64,000 nt of DNA from contig DASYPQ010000011.1 of assembly GCA_036006425.1 (NCBI GenBank), forward strand, positions 124,001 to 188,000, given 5' to 3'. The notes beneath the pieces are model-generated. The model did not search any database and was not told the DNA's origin. It was given only the letters and a program-made list of their open reading frames with translations. A program made the position numbers and the translations under genes. The DNA comes from DASYPQ01 sp036006425 (GTDB taxonomy: Bacteria > Planctomycetota > UBA1135 > GCA-002686595). This document shows, piece by piece, positions 22,832-31,780 of the stretch. The stretch's first letter is position 1. Each line of letters begins with the position of its first letter.

Positions 22832-25003
22832 ATGCCGATCTCTCCCGCGCTCGCGACGCCCGACTTCCAGGCGCTGTTCGAATCCGCTCCCGGGCTCTAC
22901 CTCGTGCTCGGTCCGGACCTGCGCATCGTCGCCGTCAGCGACGCGTACCTGCGCGCGACGATGACCGAGCGCGCGCAGATCGTCGGGCGCGGACTGTTCG
23001 AGGTGTTCCCCGACAACCCCGCGGACCCGATCGCCACCGGCGTCGACAACCTCCGCGCGTCGCTGCAGCGCGTCCTGGACGGCAAGGTCGCGGACGCGAT
23101 GGCGGTGCAGAAGTACGACATCCAGCGCCCCGCGGCCGAAGGCGGCGGATTCGAGGAGCGGTACTGGAGCCCGATGAACTCCCCGGTCCTCGATGCGGGC
23201 GGAGCGCTCGTCTACATCATCCACCGGGTCGAGGACGTCACCGAGTTCGTGCGTCTCAAGGAGCTGGGACTCGAGCAGGACAAGCGGACCGAGGAGCTGC
23301 GCCGGCGGACGGACAACATGGCGCTCGAGGTGCTCCAGCGCGCGCAGCAGATCCAGGGCATGAACCGCCAACTGCTCGAAGCCAACGCGGAGCTCGCGCG
23401 GAAGGACGAGGAGCGCGCACGGCTGAGCGAGCAGCTCCGCGAGCTCGAGCGCACGCGCGCGGAATCCGCCCTTCGTCAGAGCGAGGAGAAGTTCCGACAG
23501 CTCGCCGACAACATCCCCGAAGTGTTCTGGATGACGACCTGCGACATGTCCGAGGTCGTCTACGTCAGCCCGGCGTACAAGGACATCTGGGGTCGTTCCG
23601 TCGAGAGCCTCTACGCGCACCCGCAGGAGTGGATGGACGCCGTCCTGCCCGAGGACCGTGCGATGGTCACGGAATCGTTCGCGAAGCTCGCTCGCGGAGA
23701 ATCGCAGGTCGGTGCGGAGTACCGGATCCGCAGGCCCGACGGCTCGATCCGCTGGCTGTCCGACCGGGGTTTCCCCGTCCGCGACGCGAACGGCAAGCCG
23801 TACCGCAGCGCGGGGATCGCGCAGGACATCACCGAACGCAAGCGCCTCGAGGAGAACCTGCGGCGGTCGCAGAAGATGGAAGCCGTCGGTCAGCTCGCCG
23901 GCGGGATCGCGCACGACTTCAACAACATCCTCGGCTGCATCATCGGCTACACCGAGCTCGTGGAGCTCGACGTCGGCGCCAACGAGTCCGCCCTCGCCCA
24001 TCTCGACGAGGTGCTCAAGGCGAGCCAGCGCGCGAAGGAGCTGATCCTCCAGATCCTCACCTTCAGCAGGCACCAGGAGCAGGGTCGCAAGGCGATGCAC
24101 CTGCAGTCCGTCGTCGTGGAGGCCCTGAAGCTGCTGCGTGCGTCGCTCCCGTCGACGGTCGACATCCGTGCGGACATCGCGGCCGACGCGCCGTCGGTCC
24201 TCGCGAACGACACGCAGCTGCAGCAAGTCCTGATGAACCTCGCGACTAACGCCGCGCACGCGATGGACGGTCGCGGCGAGTTGAAGGTCAGGCTCACGAC
24301 GCTCGATGTCGACGCGGAGTACGCGCGCACGCAAGTTGACCTCCGCGCAGGTCGCCACGTGGTGCTCTCCGTGAGCGACACCGGATGCGGGATGGACCGC
24401 GAGACGCAGCAGCACATCTTCGAGCCGTTCTTCACGACGAAAGGTCCGGGCGAAGGCACTGGCCTCGGCTTGGCGATGGTCCACGGCATCGTCAAGAGCC
24501 ACGAAGGCGCGATCAGCGTCTACAGCGAGCCCGGCCAAGGGACGACGTTCCAGATCTACTTTCCCGCCGTCGCCTCGGAAAAGCGGGGCGACGAGAGGCT
24601 CGACGACGCGCTTCCGCGCGGAAACGGGGAGCGCATCCTCCTCGTGGACGACGAGCCCGCGCTGGCCGCCGTCGGCAGGCTCATGCTCGAGCGCGCCGGA
24701 TACGTCGTCTTCGCGCACACGCGTTCCGTCGACGCCTTGGAGGCTTTCCGCGCGCGTCCGGACGAATTCGATCTCGTCGTCACCGACCTCACGATGCCGG
24801 AGCTGAACGGCGTCGACCTCGCGCGCGAGATCCTGCAGGTCCGCGCGAGCACGCCGATCATCCTCGCGACCGGCTTCGGCGGCGCGATGACGCAGGCGAA
24901 GGTTCAGGCCCTCGGGATCCGCGAGCTCCTGTTCAAGCCCGCGACGGCCCGTTCGCTGACGGAATCGATCCAGCGTGTCCTGAGCGGGAGTCGAGTGGCC
25001 TGA
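22832..25003 (+). CDS. Soluble hybrid sensor histidine kinase with two PAS domains
   Basis: A 723-residue cytoplasmic sensor kinase without membrane helices. Order: PAS-like domain (about 8-130), long coiled coil (about 140-220), second PAS domain with PAC (about 220-345, RRPDGSIRWLSDRG and ITERKRLEENLRR), HisKA with phospho-acceptor His361 in GGIAHDFNNILG, the HATPase domain with DTGCGMD and GTGLGLAMVHG, and a C-terminal receiver with phospho-acceptor Asp652 in VVTDLTMPEL. The AHDFNN form belongs to the HPK4 group. A TTG 33 bases upstream is a less likely start. The next gene, a lone receiver, overlaps by one base (TGATG). Confidence 0.92.
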   Translation: MPISPALATPDFQALFESAPGLYLVLGPDLRIVAVSDAYLRATMTERAQIVGRGLFEVFPDNPADPIATGVDNLRASLQRVLDGKVADAMAVQKYDIQRPAAEGGGFEERYWSPMNSPVLDAGGALVYIIHRVEDVTEFVRLKELGLEQDKRTEELRRRTDNMALEVLQRAQQIQGMNRQLLEANAELARKDEERARLSEQLRELERTRAESALRQSEEKFRQLADNIPEVFWMTTCDMSEVVYVSPAYKDIWGRSVESLYAHPQEWMDAVLPEDRAMVTESFAKLARGESQVGAEYRIRRPDGSIRWLSDRGFPVRDANGKPYRSAGIAQDITERKRLEENLRRSQKMEAVGQLAGGIAHDFNNILGCIIGYTELVELDVGANESALAHLDEVLKASQRAKELILQILTFSRHQEQGRKAMHLQSVVVEALKLLRASLPSTVDIRADIAADAPSVLANDTQLQQVLMNLATNAAHAMDGRGELKVRLTTLDVDAEYARTQVDLRAGRHVVLSVSDTGCGMDRETQQHIFEPFFTTKGPGEGTGLGLAMVHGIVKSHEGAISVYSEPGQGTTFQIYFPAVASEKRGDERLDDALPRGNGERILLVDDEPALAAVGRLMLERAGYVVFAHTRSVDALEAFRARPDEFDLVVTDLTMPELNGVDLAREILQVRASTPIILATGFGGAMTQAKVQALGIRELLFKPATARSLTESIQRVLSGSRVA

Positions 25004-25380
25004 TGTCGCGGATCCTGGTCGTGGACGACGACGACGCGTTCCGCGCGATGCTGCGCGAGACGCTGGAACGTGCCGGCCACGAGGTGCACGACGCACCGAA
25101 CGGAGCGATCGCGCTCGAGATCGATCAACGGACGCCGTGCGACGTCGTCGTGATCGATCTCGTGATGCCGGAAAAGGAAGGGCTCGAGACGATCCTCGAG
25201 CTGCGCCGCCGCCGATCCCGGACGAAGATCATCGCCATGTCCGGAGGCGGGAGCGGGAATCCCCAGTCGAATCTCGCCATCGCGGCGCGCTTGGGGGCTC
25301 GGCGGACGCTGACGAAGCCGTTCTCGCGCGGAGAGCTCCTGCTCGCGGTCGACCACGTGCTCGTCGACGCGACGAGCTGA
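25003..25380 (+). CDS. Single-domain (CheY-like) response regulator
   Basis: A 125-residue receiver domain with the acidic pocket Asp in VVDDDDAF, phospho-acceptor Asp52 in VVIDLVMPE, the conserved Ser of AMSGGG and Lys of LTKPFS. It has no output domain, so it probably passes phosphate on or acts by protein contact. Its ATG overlaps the TGA of the hybrid kinase gene, so it is co-translated and is the natural partner. It ends three bases before the convergent cytochrome gene. Confidence 0.92.
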   Translation: MSRILVVDDDDAFRAMLRETLERAGHEVHDAPNGAIALEIDQRTPCDVVVIDLVMPEKEGLETILELRRRRSRTKIIAMSGGGSGNPQSNLAIAARLGARRTLTKPFSRGELLLAVDHVLVDATS

Positions 25381-25383
25381 CGA

Positions 25384-26892
25384 CTAGAGCGTGCGCAGGA
25401 ACGCGATCAGCGCCGCCTTGTCCTCGGCGCCGAGGTCGAGTCCGAAGTCGTGTCCGGGAACCGCGCGCGTCCGGACGCCGGGCCCGCGCCAACCCGTCGG
25501 AACGTAGTCGCTGCGCAGCCGCCGCGGATCGAACCAGTCCTCGAGCGAACCGACCGAGCCGTCGTGCTCGTAGAGCCCGCGGTACCAGACGCCGCGCAAC
25601 GAAGGGATCTTGTAGTAGCCCGTGCCCTTGCGCGTCTTGAGCGCGAGACCCGGATCGGTGTGCACGCGGCGCGCGGAGACGTCGAGCTGCGCGGAGCGCG
25701 GATCGTTCGCTGGCGGCTCGAACCCCGGCGCGGCGACGAGCTTGTTGTTCGTGTACAGCGGAGGCGTGTGGCACTTCACGCAACCCTCGGACTCGAACAC
25801 TTCCTTCCCGTGCTTCGACTTGTCGTCGAAGGCGTAGGGGCTCTTCGGGGGTTCGAGCGAGTCGATGTACAGCGCCATGGCGTACATCGCCTCGTCCGGC
25901 GGACGCAGCGGCACGCGTGTGACTTCCGCGGGAAGCATGTGGTGCTCGCCGAAGACCGCGGCGTCCGCGTACTCGACCAGGATTCCGTAGCGCGCGATGT
26001 CGGCGGGTCCCCGGTTCACGTGCGTCGCGGTCGCGTCGAGGTACTTGCGATCCTTGACGCCGCGCAGGTCGGCCATGCGCGTGACGAAGAACGGGCTGCC
26101 GTTGAAGCGTGCGAACGTGGTGCCCGGCGGCTCGCCCGTGTCCCCGGAGAAGTACGCGGACAGTTCGGCGTCGGGAAGGCTCTTGAACCGCAGGTGCACG
26201 TCGTCCTTCAGCCACGGCACGCCGTACTGCGCGTAGAACTCGCCGCCCCTGGACAGCGTCGGGGAGATGCGCAGCTGGGCGAGCATCACGTGCACCGCCG
26301 GCGCATCGGAGAGATTGAAATTGCACGGCGCCCCGGGGAGTAGGCTCCCGTCCGGCATGATCCGCGTGTGGCAACCGGAGCAGCTCGTCAGGCTCAGCTT
26401 GAGCTTCCGATCGCGATCGACGACCCAGCGGTAGTCGAGGAGCACGCCGTCGGAAGTCATGACGTCGTGTCCCTCGTCCCGGTACTTGTCGACGGACTTC
26501 GCGTCGGTGAAGTGCGCGATGACCGCCGGGTCGTCGGAACGCGACGCGGGCGTATCGAGCTCCTCGAACACGCGCTTTCCCGCCGCGATCCAGTCGGCTT
26601 CGCTGTGCAGCTTCTCCGGCTCGATGAGCGGCTTCGGTCCGCCGTGAAGGAGACCTTCGCGGTAGCCCGGCGGCTCGCGGTCCGGATGGTAGACGGGGTA
26701 CGTGCGCAGATTGTCGATCGGCGCCGCGTAGTACGCCTCCTCGCTCACGAAGCTCGGCGCGACACCGAGGCCCGCGACCGGCGTCGCCCAGTGCTCGAGC
26801 GCCTTCGCGTCCCACAGTTTCGGAACGACGACGGTCTGCGGAGTCTGCGCCAGCGATAGAACGGCCGCAGTCAGGTGAAAAACCGCTGTCAT
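25384..26892 (-). CDS. Secreted dihaem cytochrome c
   Basis: A 502-residue exported cytochrome with two covalent haem sites, CSGCH (171-175) and CVKCH (about residue 365), and a signal peptide (MTAVFHLTAAVLSLAQTPQ). The second haem region, with EVFESEGCVKCHTPPLYTNN and the later SLRGVWYRGLYEHDGSVGSLEDW, has the look of di-haem peroxidase/MauG-related proteins: the final segment resembles the KTPTLRN...YMHDGS block. It is therefore probably an electron-transfer or peroxidase-like enzyme in the periplasm. A second relative is encoded at 53410-54810. The N-terminal 160 residues have no match I know. Confidence 0.82.
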   Translation of the reverse strand: MTAVFHLTAAVLSLAQTPQTVVVPKLWDAKALEHWATPVAGLGVAPSFVSEEAYYAAPIDNLRTYPVYHPDREPPGYREGLLHGGPKPLIEPEKLHSEADWIAAGKRVFEELDTPASRSDDPAVIAHFTDAKSVDKYRDEGHDVMTSDGVLLDYRWVVDRDRKLKLSLTSCSGCHTRIMPDGSLLPGAPCNFNLSDAPAVHVMLAQLRISPTLSRGGEFYAQYGVPWLKDDVHLRFKSLPDAELSAYFSGDTGEPPGTTFARFNGSPFFVTRMADLRGVKDRKYLDATATHVNRGPADIARYGILVEYADAAVFGEHHMLPAEVTRVPLRPPDEAMYAMALYIDSLEPPKSPYAFDDKSKHGKEVFESEGCVKCHTPPLYTNNKLVAAPGFEPPANDPRSAQLDVSARRVHTDPGLALKTRKGTGYYKIPSLRGVWYRGLYEHDGSVGSLEDWFDPRRLRSDYVPTGWRGPGVRTRAVPGHDFGLDLGAEDKAALIAFLRTL

Positions 26893-26967
26893 GGAGCCGT
26901 AGCGTAAGAAGACAAAGCCCGCGCCGCACGGCTGAGGCGGCGATCGTCGTGGGCTATGCAGCGAGGC

Positions 26968-28383
26968 ATGGCTTCGCAACCGACTCGCCGTCGTGACGGA
27001 TTCGTATTCTTGGCGGCCTGCGCGCTCTTCGCTCTCGCGCCACTCGCGAGTTGCCGATTGATCCAGACCGCCGCCAACGCGCCGTCGGACGCGGCGAACG
27101 CCTTGCTCGGCAAGAAGAAGCCGACGGACCGGGTGCCGGCGCGCGTGCTCCAGAGCGGCATCATGCGTTTCGCGGACACGTTCTCCGCGGAGATCGCGCA
27201 GGCGGCGCAGGAGTTCGCCAAGAAGTCCGGGAAGCCCGAGGCGCAGGTGCAGGCGCTGACCTGGACGGTCGCGGAGACGACGTCCGCGGTCACGATCGCT
27301 TCCGGGAAGAACGCGAACATCGCCCTGCTGGACATGATCGTCCTCGTGACCTTCGGTCGCAGGAGCCACGAGGCTTATTGGCTTCCGCAAGTGTGGGGCG
27401 AAGCCGATCGACCGATGCTGGATGCGTTCGCGAAGCTCGAGGACGAGATCTGGGCGATCGCGAAGCTCGCGCTCAACGACAAGCAGGAAGCGGACATGCG
27501 CGAGACGCTCCGCGTGTGGCAGGAGGAGAACCCGGACATGGCGAGCAACGCCGCCGTGCGGATGCCCACCTTCGAGGAGATCCTGTCGGCGAGCACGTCG
27601 AAGTCGTCGGGGAAGCTCACCGGGCTCGGCGATCTCCTGGCCATCGACCCGCTCGCGGGCCTCGAGCCCGCGGTGCGGGAGCTCGAGCAGTCGCGACTGT
27701 TCGCGGAGCGAGCGCTCTTCTACATGCAGCGCGCTCCGCTGATCTTTGAAGCGCAAGCCGAGCTTCTCGGGCTGAAGCTCGCGCAGATGCCGGAGGTGCA
27801 CGCCGCGCTCGAGACCAGCGAACGGGTCTCGCACGCCGCGGTGGACCTGGCGAAGACGGCGGCGACGCTCCCGGATTCCGTGCAGCAGATCTCCGACGCG
27901 CTCACCGCGCAACGAGAGGGAATCGTCGCCGATCTGGAGAAGATCGAAGGACCGACGCGCGACGTCCTGAAGGAGGCGCACACGACGTTCGAGGCGGGGA
28001 AGCAGCTCTCGGCGACGCTGCAGGAGACGATCCAGACCTTCGACACGCTCGTGGCGCACCTGAACGCGGAAAACGAGCCCTCCGACGGAAAGGGCGCGTC
28101 CACCGAGCCCTCGAGACCGTTCGTCGTCTCCGAATACGGCGAAGCCGCGACGCGCCTCGGTACGGCGGCGCACGACGTGACGGGACTCCTGACGACGCTC
28201 GACACGGACTTGCCGCGCTTGCAGCGCGTTCTCGACGAGAGCGCTCAGCGCGCGGACCGCACGGTCGACCACGCGCTCGACCGCGCGCTCGCGTACGCGG
28301 CGGTTCTCATCGGCATCGCGGCTTGCGCGCAGCTCGTCGTGCTCTGGATCTCGAGGCGCTGGCTCGCCCGTCGCGGCGTCTGA
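26968..28383 (+). CDS. Lipoprotein with long helical body and C-terminal membrane helix
   Basis: A 471-residue protein from the ATG at 26968 (an ATG 12 bases upstream is possible). It begins with a basic signal peptide ending in lipobox LASC (about residue 29). The body is mostly helical, with coiled-coil-prone segments around residues 260-370 (SVQQISDALTAQREGIVADLE). It closes with a membrane helix (AYAAVLIGIAACAQLVVLWI) and a short basic cytoplasmic tail. A lipid anchor at one end and an inner-membrane helix at the other suggest a periplasmic spacer or sensor-like protein. I do not recognise a family. Confidence 0.7.
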   Translation: MASQPTRRRDGFVFLAACALFALAPLASCRLIQTAANAPSDAANALLGKKKPTDRVPARVLQSGIMRFADTFSAEIAQAAQEFAKKSGKPEAQVQALTWTVAETTSAVTIASGKNANIALLDMIVLVTFGRRSHEAYWLPQVWGEADRPMLDAFAKLEDEIWAIAKLALNDKQEADMRETLRVWQEENPDMASNAAVRMPTFEEILSASTSKSSGKLTGLGDLLAIDPLAGLEPAVRELEQSRLFAERALFYMQRAPLIFEAQAELLGLKLAQMPEVHAALETSERVSHAAVDLAKTAATLPDSVQQISDALTAQREGIVADLEKIEGPTRDVLKEAHTTFEAGKQLSATLQETIQTFDTLVAHLNAENEPSDGKGASTEPSRPFVVSEYGEAATRLGTAAHDVTGLLTTLDTDLPRLQRVLDESAQRADRTVDHALDRALAYAAVLIGIAACAQLVVLWISRRWLARRGV

Positions 28384-28395
28384 AGGAACGCGAGT

Positions 28396-29409
28396 TCAGC
28401 GCTGCGCGACAGGCACGCGCTTCGTCTCGGCGGCAGCGCTCTTCTCGGTCGGTGCCAGCGCGCGGACGAGTTCCCGCAGTTCATCGACTCGCAGCGCCTG
28501 GTCCCCGTCGGACGGCGACTCGTCCGGCGCGACGTGCAGCTCGACGAGCGCACCGTCGAGGCCCGCCGCACGCGCGGCGAACACCATCGGCGCGACCAGT
28601 CCCGCGATCCCCGTGCCGTGCGACGGATCGATCAACGTCTGGAAGCCGCCCAACTGCCGCGCGAGCACCGCGCCGGCGAGGTCGAGCAGATTGCGGAAGC
28701 ACGGATCGAAGCCGCGCACGCCGCGCTCGCAGAGGCTGACCGGAACGTGGCCGTCGAGGTAGGCCGCGGCTCCGAGCCACTCCTCGATCGTGCACGAAGG
28801 CCCGCGCTTGAGCAGCACGGGCTTGCCGAGGCCGGCGAGAAGCTTGAGCAGCGCGAAGTTCTGCGCGTTGCGCGCGCCGACCTGCACGACGTCGACGAGC
28901 TCCGCTGCCGCGGGCGCATCGAGCTCCGACAGCACTTCGCTCACGACCTTCAGCCCGAGCTTGTCCGCTCCGTCGCGGAGGCGCTGCAGCGCCGGGAGAC
29001 CCTCGCCCTGGAACGACCACGGAAACGTGCGCGGCTTCCACGCGCCGGCGCGCACCCAGGCGAGACCCGCGCGCGCCACGACCTCGAGGTTCTCCTCGAG
29101 GCGGTCGTCGACCGAGCACGGCCCGGCGATCAGCGTGAAGTCACCCGGGGGAAACGCGCCCGGCTTGGAGGACGAGAGCGGCAGGCGCGCACCCTCGGCC
29201 GTGCGGACGCGTCGAAGGAGCGGAAGCCACAGCGCGGCATCCTTGCCCGCGATCTCGTGCTCCCGGGCGGGATCGTACGGGGGCTTGCCCTTGTGGCGGA
29301 TCAGCTCCGCCGCGATCGAATCGCGGCGCGAGACGAGTCGGCCGATCTCGCTGTCGAGTCCGTCGAGCACCGCGCGGAGCTTTCGGGTGTCGGGATCAGG
29401 ATGGCTCAT
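28396..29409 (-). CDS. Type I-beta DAHP synthase with N-terminal chorismate-mutase-like domain
   Basis: 3-Deoxy-7-phosphoheptulonate synthase joins phosphoenolpyruvate and erythrose 4-phosphate at the entry to aromatic amino-acid synthesis. Residues about 1-75 form an AroQ-type chorismate-mutase-like helical domain (LRAVLDGLDSEIGRLVSRR), which usually gives feedback control. The catalytic barrel has the I-beta signatures AGPCSVD (95-101), KPRTFPWSFQG, GARNAQNF, LLKRGPSCTIEEWL, CERGVRGF and DPSHGTG. GARNAQNF has Ala where Met is usual. The gene is last in an operon with a methyltransferase and CmoA, 22 bases after the former. Confidence 0.93.
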   Translation of the reverse strand: MSHPDPDTRKLRAVLDGLDSEIGRLVSRRDSIAAELIRHKGKPPYDPAREHEIAGKDAALWLPLLRRVRTAEGARLPLSSSKPGAFPPGDFTLIAGPCSVDDRLEENLEVVARAGLAWVRAGAWKPRTFPWSFQGEGLPALQRLRDGADKLGLKVVSEVLSELDAPAAAELVDVVQVGARNAQNFALLKLLAGLGKPVLLKRGPSCTIEEWLGAAAYLDGHVPVSLCERGVRGFDPCFRNLLDLAGAVLARQLGGFQTLIDPSHGTGIAGLVAPMVFAARAAGLDGALVELHVAPDESPSDGDQALRVDELRELVRALAPTEKSAAAETKRVPVAQR

Positions 29410-29431
29410 CGTGTCGTGCTCCGGTCTTCGG

Positions 29432-30190
29432 TCAGCCCGTGCCCAGCGCGCCGCGCTTCTTGAGCACGCGCACCGTGACGTAGGCGAGGATGCAGGGGGT
29501 CCACAGGAGTATCAGCAGTCGAATCGAGTCGATGGAGCGTTCCCACCCGTCGGCACAGATCAGTTCCCAGGCCATCAACGCGAACACTGCCGTGCCCGTC
29601 GAGAACATCGTGCCGTATTCCTTGCGCGCGAGTCTCTTCCAGTCGAAGCGCATGCTGCGGATCGTGGTCCAGAGGCCGGACGGGCGCACGAGGAAGCGCG
29701 GGACGCGCCGACGGTACTCGGCGTACTCGCCGCAGAATTGTGCAGCGAGATACGACTCTTCCGCCGCGACGATCGCCATGTACACGAAGCAGTAGAAGGG
29801 CAGCGCGATCAAGTACATCCACTTGCCGTTGTGGATGACGACGAGGCCAGTGATGATCAGGAGATTGCCGAGGTAGAGCGGGTTGCGGCTGTGCGCGAAG
29901 ATGCCGCCCTGAACGAGCTTGTTCGCGTAGATCTGCTTGTTCTTGCCGCCGCGGACGATGTAGTCGAGCCCGATGACCAGCGCGCGCAAGCCCTGGCCCG
30001 CGACCACGAGCAGGACTCCGAGGATCTGGAGCGGCACGTCGCTGCGAGGATCGTCCAGGAACTTGTGCGGCGTGGTTCCGAGGGCGAGCGGCAGGAAGAC
30101 GAGCGGGAAGAGGAAGTCGCGATACTTGAAGAAGAACTGACCCGCGCGGATCATCCCCGAGCGGGGCGCCGGGATCGTCGAGACGTCCAT
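29432..30190 (-). CDS. Isoprenylcysteine carboxyl methyltransferase-like membrane protein
   Basis: A 252-residue integral membrane protein with about six hydrophobic segments. The block GGIFAHSRNPLYLGNLLI and the later EESYLAAQFCGEYAEYRRRVPRF match the SAM-binding core of the ICMT/PEMT-type methyltransferase superfamily found widely in bacteria. The bacterial substrates (lipids, isoprenoids or small molecules) are mostly unknown. It lies between cmoA (13-base gap upstream) and the DAHP synthase gene (22-base gap downstream). The shared theme may be SAM and chorismate/prephenate use, since CmoA also consumes prephenate; that is inference. Confidence 0.85.
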   Translation of the reverse strand: MDVSTIPAPRSGMIRAGQFFFKYRDFLFPLVFLPLALGTTPHKFLDDPRSDVPLQILGVLLVVAGQGLRALVIGLDYIVRGGKNKQIYANKLVQGGIFAHSRNPLYLGNLLIITGLVVIHNGKWMYLIALPFYCFVYMAIVAAEESYLAAQFCGEYAEYRRRVPRFLVRPSGLWTTIRSMRFDWKRLARKEYGTMFSTGTAVFALMAWELICADGWERSIDSIRLLILLWTPCILAYVTVRVLKKRGALGTG

Positions 30191-30203
30191 CGAGGCCCGT
30201 CGC

Positions 30204-30995
30204 TCACGTCACGGCGACGATGCCGCAGAAGTTGAACCACTTGAAGAAGACGTCGACGGTGCGGAACCCGGTTCGCTTCAGGAGCTCGCGGTTCTCCTCG
30301 AGACGGTAGGGGATGAGGACGTTCTCGAGTGCTTCGCGCTTCTGGCTGATCTCGAGGTCGCTGTAGCCGTTCTGCCGTTTGAACTCGTAGTAGTACTTGA
30401 TGTAGAGGCGATTGAGCGTCGAGCTCTCGCCGAGCACCTTCTCCACGAGGATCAGGCAGCCGTTCTCGTTCATGCCGCGGTAGATGCTCGCGAGCAGCGC
30501 ATCGCGGTGGAGCGGGCGCACGAACTGGAGCGTGAGCACGAGCAGGGCCACGGAGGCGTTCCGCACCTGCACGCCCTGATTGAAGTCGACGAGTTCCAGC
30601 GAGAAAGGTCGCTCGAATTTCGCCGCCTGCAGCTTCTCGCGGCCGCGCTCGAGCATTTCGGGCGACGAATCCAGCCCGACGAAGCGCACATTCCGGTCCT
30701 TCGGCAGCACACGATCGATGTCCAGGAACGTCGTGCACGTCGAGCAGCCGAGGTCGTAGACGCTCGATCCGTCTGCGGCGAAATCGGCGACGAGGTCGGC
30801 GACCATGCGCTGGGTCTCCGCGTACATGGGCACCGAGCGCGCCAGCATGTCGTCGAACACTTCGGCGGTCTCCTTGCCGAAGTTGAAGTCCGCGAGCCGC
30901 TTCTTGGGCGCCGCGAAGATGCGATCGCGTTCCTGCGTCGTCGCCGCCGGACCGGGCGTCGAACCGCCGCCCGGATCGAGCTTCCGTTCCTTCAT
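30204..30995 (-). CDS. cmoA: Carboxy-S-adenosyl-L-methionine synthase CmoA
   Basis: CmoA turns SAM and prephenate into carboxy-SAM for the wobble modification cmo5U34 of tRNA. The match is clear over the whole length: FGKETAEVFDDMLARSVPMY, the SAM motif VYDLGCSTCTTFLDI, GLDSSPEMLERG, LLVLTLQFVRP, and the family-specific FKRQNGYSDLEISQKR carrying the carboxy-SAM-binding Arg. Length 263 residues is near normal, with a slightly longer N-terminus. A purine-rich GGAGGAAGGG site precedes the ATG at 30995. No cmoB gene is in the window. Co-transcription with a DAHP synthase, which feeds prephenate synthesis, is a sensible pairing. Confidence 0.93.
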   Translation of the reverse strand: MKERKLDPGGGSTPGPAATTQERDRIFAAPKKRLADFNFGKETAEVFDDMLARSVPMYAETQRMVADLVADFAADGSSVYDLGCSTCTTFLDIDRVLPKDRNVRFVGLDSSPEMLERGREKLQAAKFERPFSLELVDFNQGVQVRNASVALLVLTLQFVRPLHRDALLASIYRGMNENGCLILVEKVLGESSTLNRLYIKYYYEFKRQNGYSDLEISQKREALENVLIPYRLEENRELLKRTGFRTVDVFFKWFNFCGIVAVT

Positions 30996-31097
30996 GAATG
31001 CACGCCCTTCCTCCCGAGGGGTGTTCCGATATCTCGCCAGTTCCCGGAGCCTAGTGGACCACAAAGGGAGAGGCCGATCGAGGGGGACCACGCGCGA

Positions 31098-31472
31098 TCA
31101 GTCAGGTGCGAACGGCGCTCCGTTAAGGAAAACGACAGGTTTGCGCTTCAGCGCGTACCGCTCGGCGAGACGCGCCGCGAAGGCGTCCATGCGCGGACCG
31201 CATTCCTCGACCGTTTTTCCGATGCCCTTGATGTGCGCGAGTTCCTCTTCGGGCGCGGGCAACCCGAGCCGCGCCAGCGCCTCGTTCCGGAAACAGACAG
31301 ACACGCAGTAGTCCTGCCCCGGTCCGTGCGTGTGGTAGTTCAGGATCAACTGTTCGCCCGCGCGAGCCGCACTCTCGAGGTTCGCGGCGTACTTCGGATG
31401 CGCTGCGATCCGATCGCAGACGTAGTCGAAGTACTCGAGGAGCTCGGGATCCATCCGCGGGGACCCGAGCAT
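31098..31472 (-). CDS. Conserved-looking small protein of unknown function (124 aa)
   Basis: A 124-residue cytoplasmic protein, mostly helical, with the core LNYHTHGPGQDYCVSVCFRN and a C-terminal strand KRKPVVFLNGAPFAPD. The start at 31472 is chosen because it overlaps the upstream gene's stop (TGATG) and has GGAG just before it; ATG 31454 is the alternative. His and Cys residues in the core could bind a metal, but no family motif is evident. Translational coupling with the Lys/Ala-rich protein upstream suggests that the two products work together. Function unknown. Confidence 0.6.
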   Translation of the reverse strand: MLGSPRMDPELLEYFDYVCDRIAAHPKYAANLESAARAGEQLILNYHTHGPGQDYCVSVCFRNEALARLGLPAPEEELAHIKGIGKTVEECGPRMDAFAARLAERYALKRKPVVFLNGAPFAPD

Positions 31473-31771
31473 CACTCCATGGGCACTTTCGTCGGACGCA
31501 GGATGTGCGTGCGCCCCGTCGAACGGCTGAGCGATTCGGTCATCGCTTCGGCGTCCGCCTTGTCCGGGTAGGGGAAGGACTTCACCTTCGTCCCATTTGC
31601 GTTGCAGATCTCCCAGACGATCTTCACGCGAACGGCCTCGGCCGTCTTCTTCGCGTGCCCGCCCGCGGGTTTGGACGCCTTCTTCGCGGCTTTCAGGACT
31701 TTCTCTGCCGCCGCCGCTTTGGCTTCCTCGGCTGCTCGTGCGATGCGATCTCGATTCGACATGTGCGCCAT
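31472..31771 (-). CDS. Small Ala/Lys-rich protein with histone-H1-like N-terminus
   Basis: A 99-residue basic protein. The first 45 residues are Ala/Lys-rich (AAEEAKAAAAEKVLKAAKKA, then SKPAGGHAKKTA), like bacterial histone-H1-type tails that contact nucleic acid. The second half (VKIVWEICNANGTKVKSFPY ... RSTGRTHILRPTKVPME) predicts a compact alpha/beta domain. ATG 31771 is preferred over 31762 because TATCAT lies ten bases upstream with leaderless spacing. The gene is coupled to the 124-residue gene downstream. A DNA- or RNA-binding role is plausible from composition only. Confidence 0.6.
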   Translation of the reverse strand: MAHMSNRDRIARAAEEAKAAAAEKVLKAAKKASKPAGGHAKKTAEAVRVKIVWEICNANGTKVKSFPYPDKADAEAMTESLSRSTGRTHILRPTKVPME

Positions 31772-31780
31772 GGAGTGCAC

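Noticed and set aside
21563..25096. A reverse-strand open frame of 1177 codons
   Set aside because: It is the antisense of the hydrolase, hemerythrin and kinase genes, which carry clear family motifs. The antisense product is low-complexity Arg/Leu/Asp/Glu-rich.
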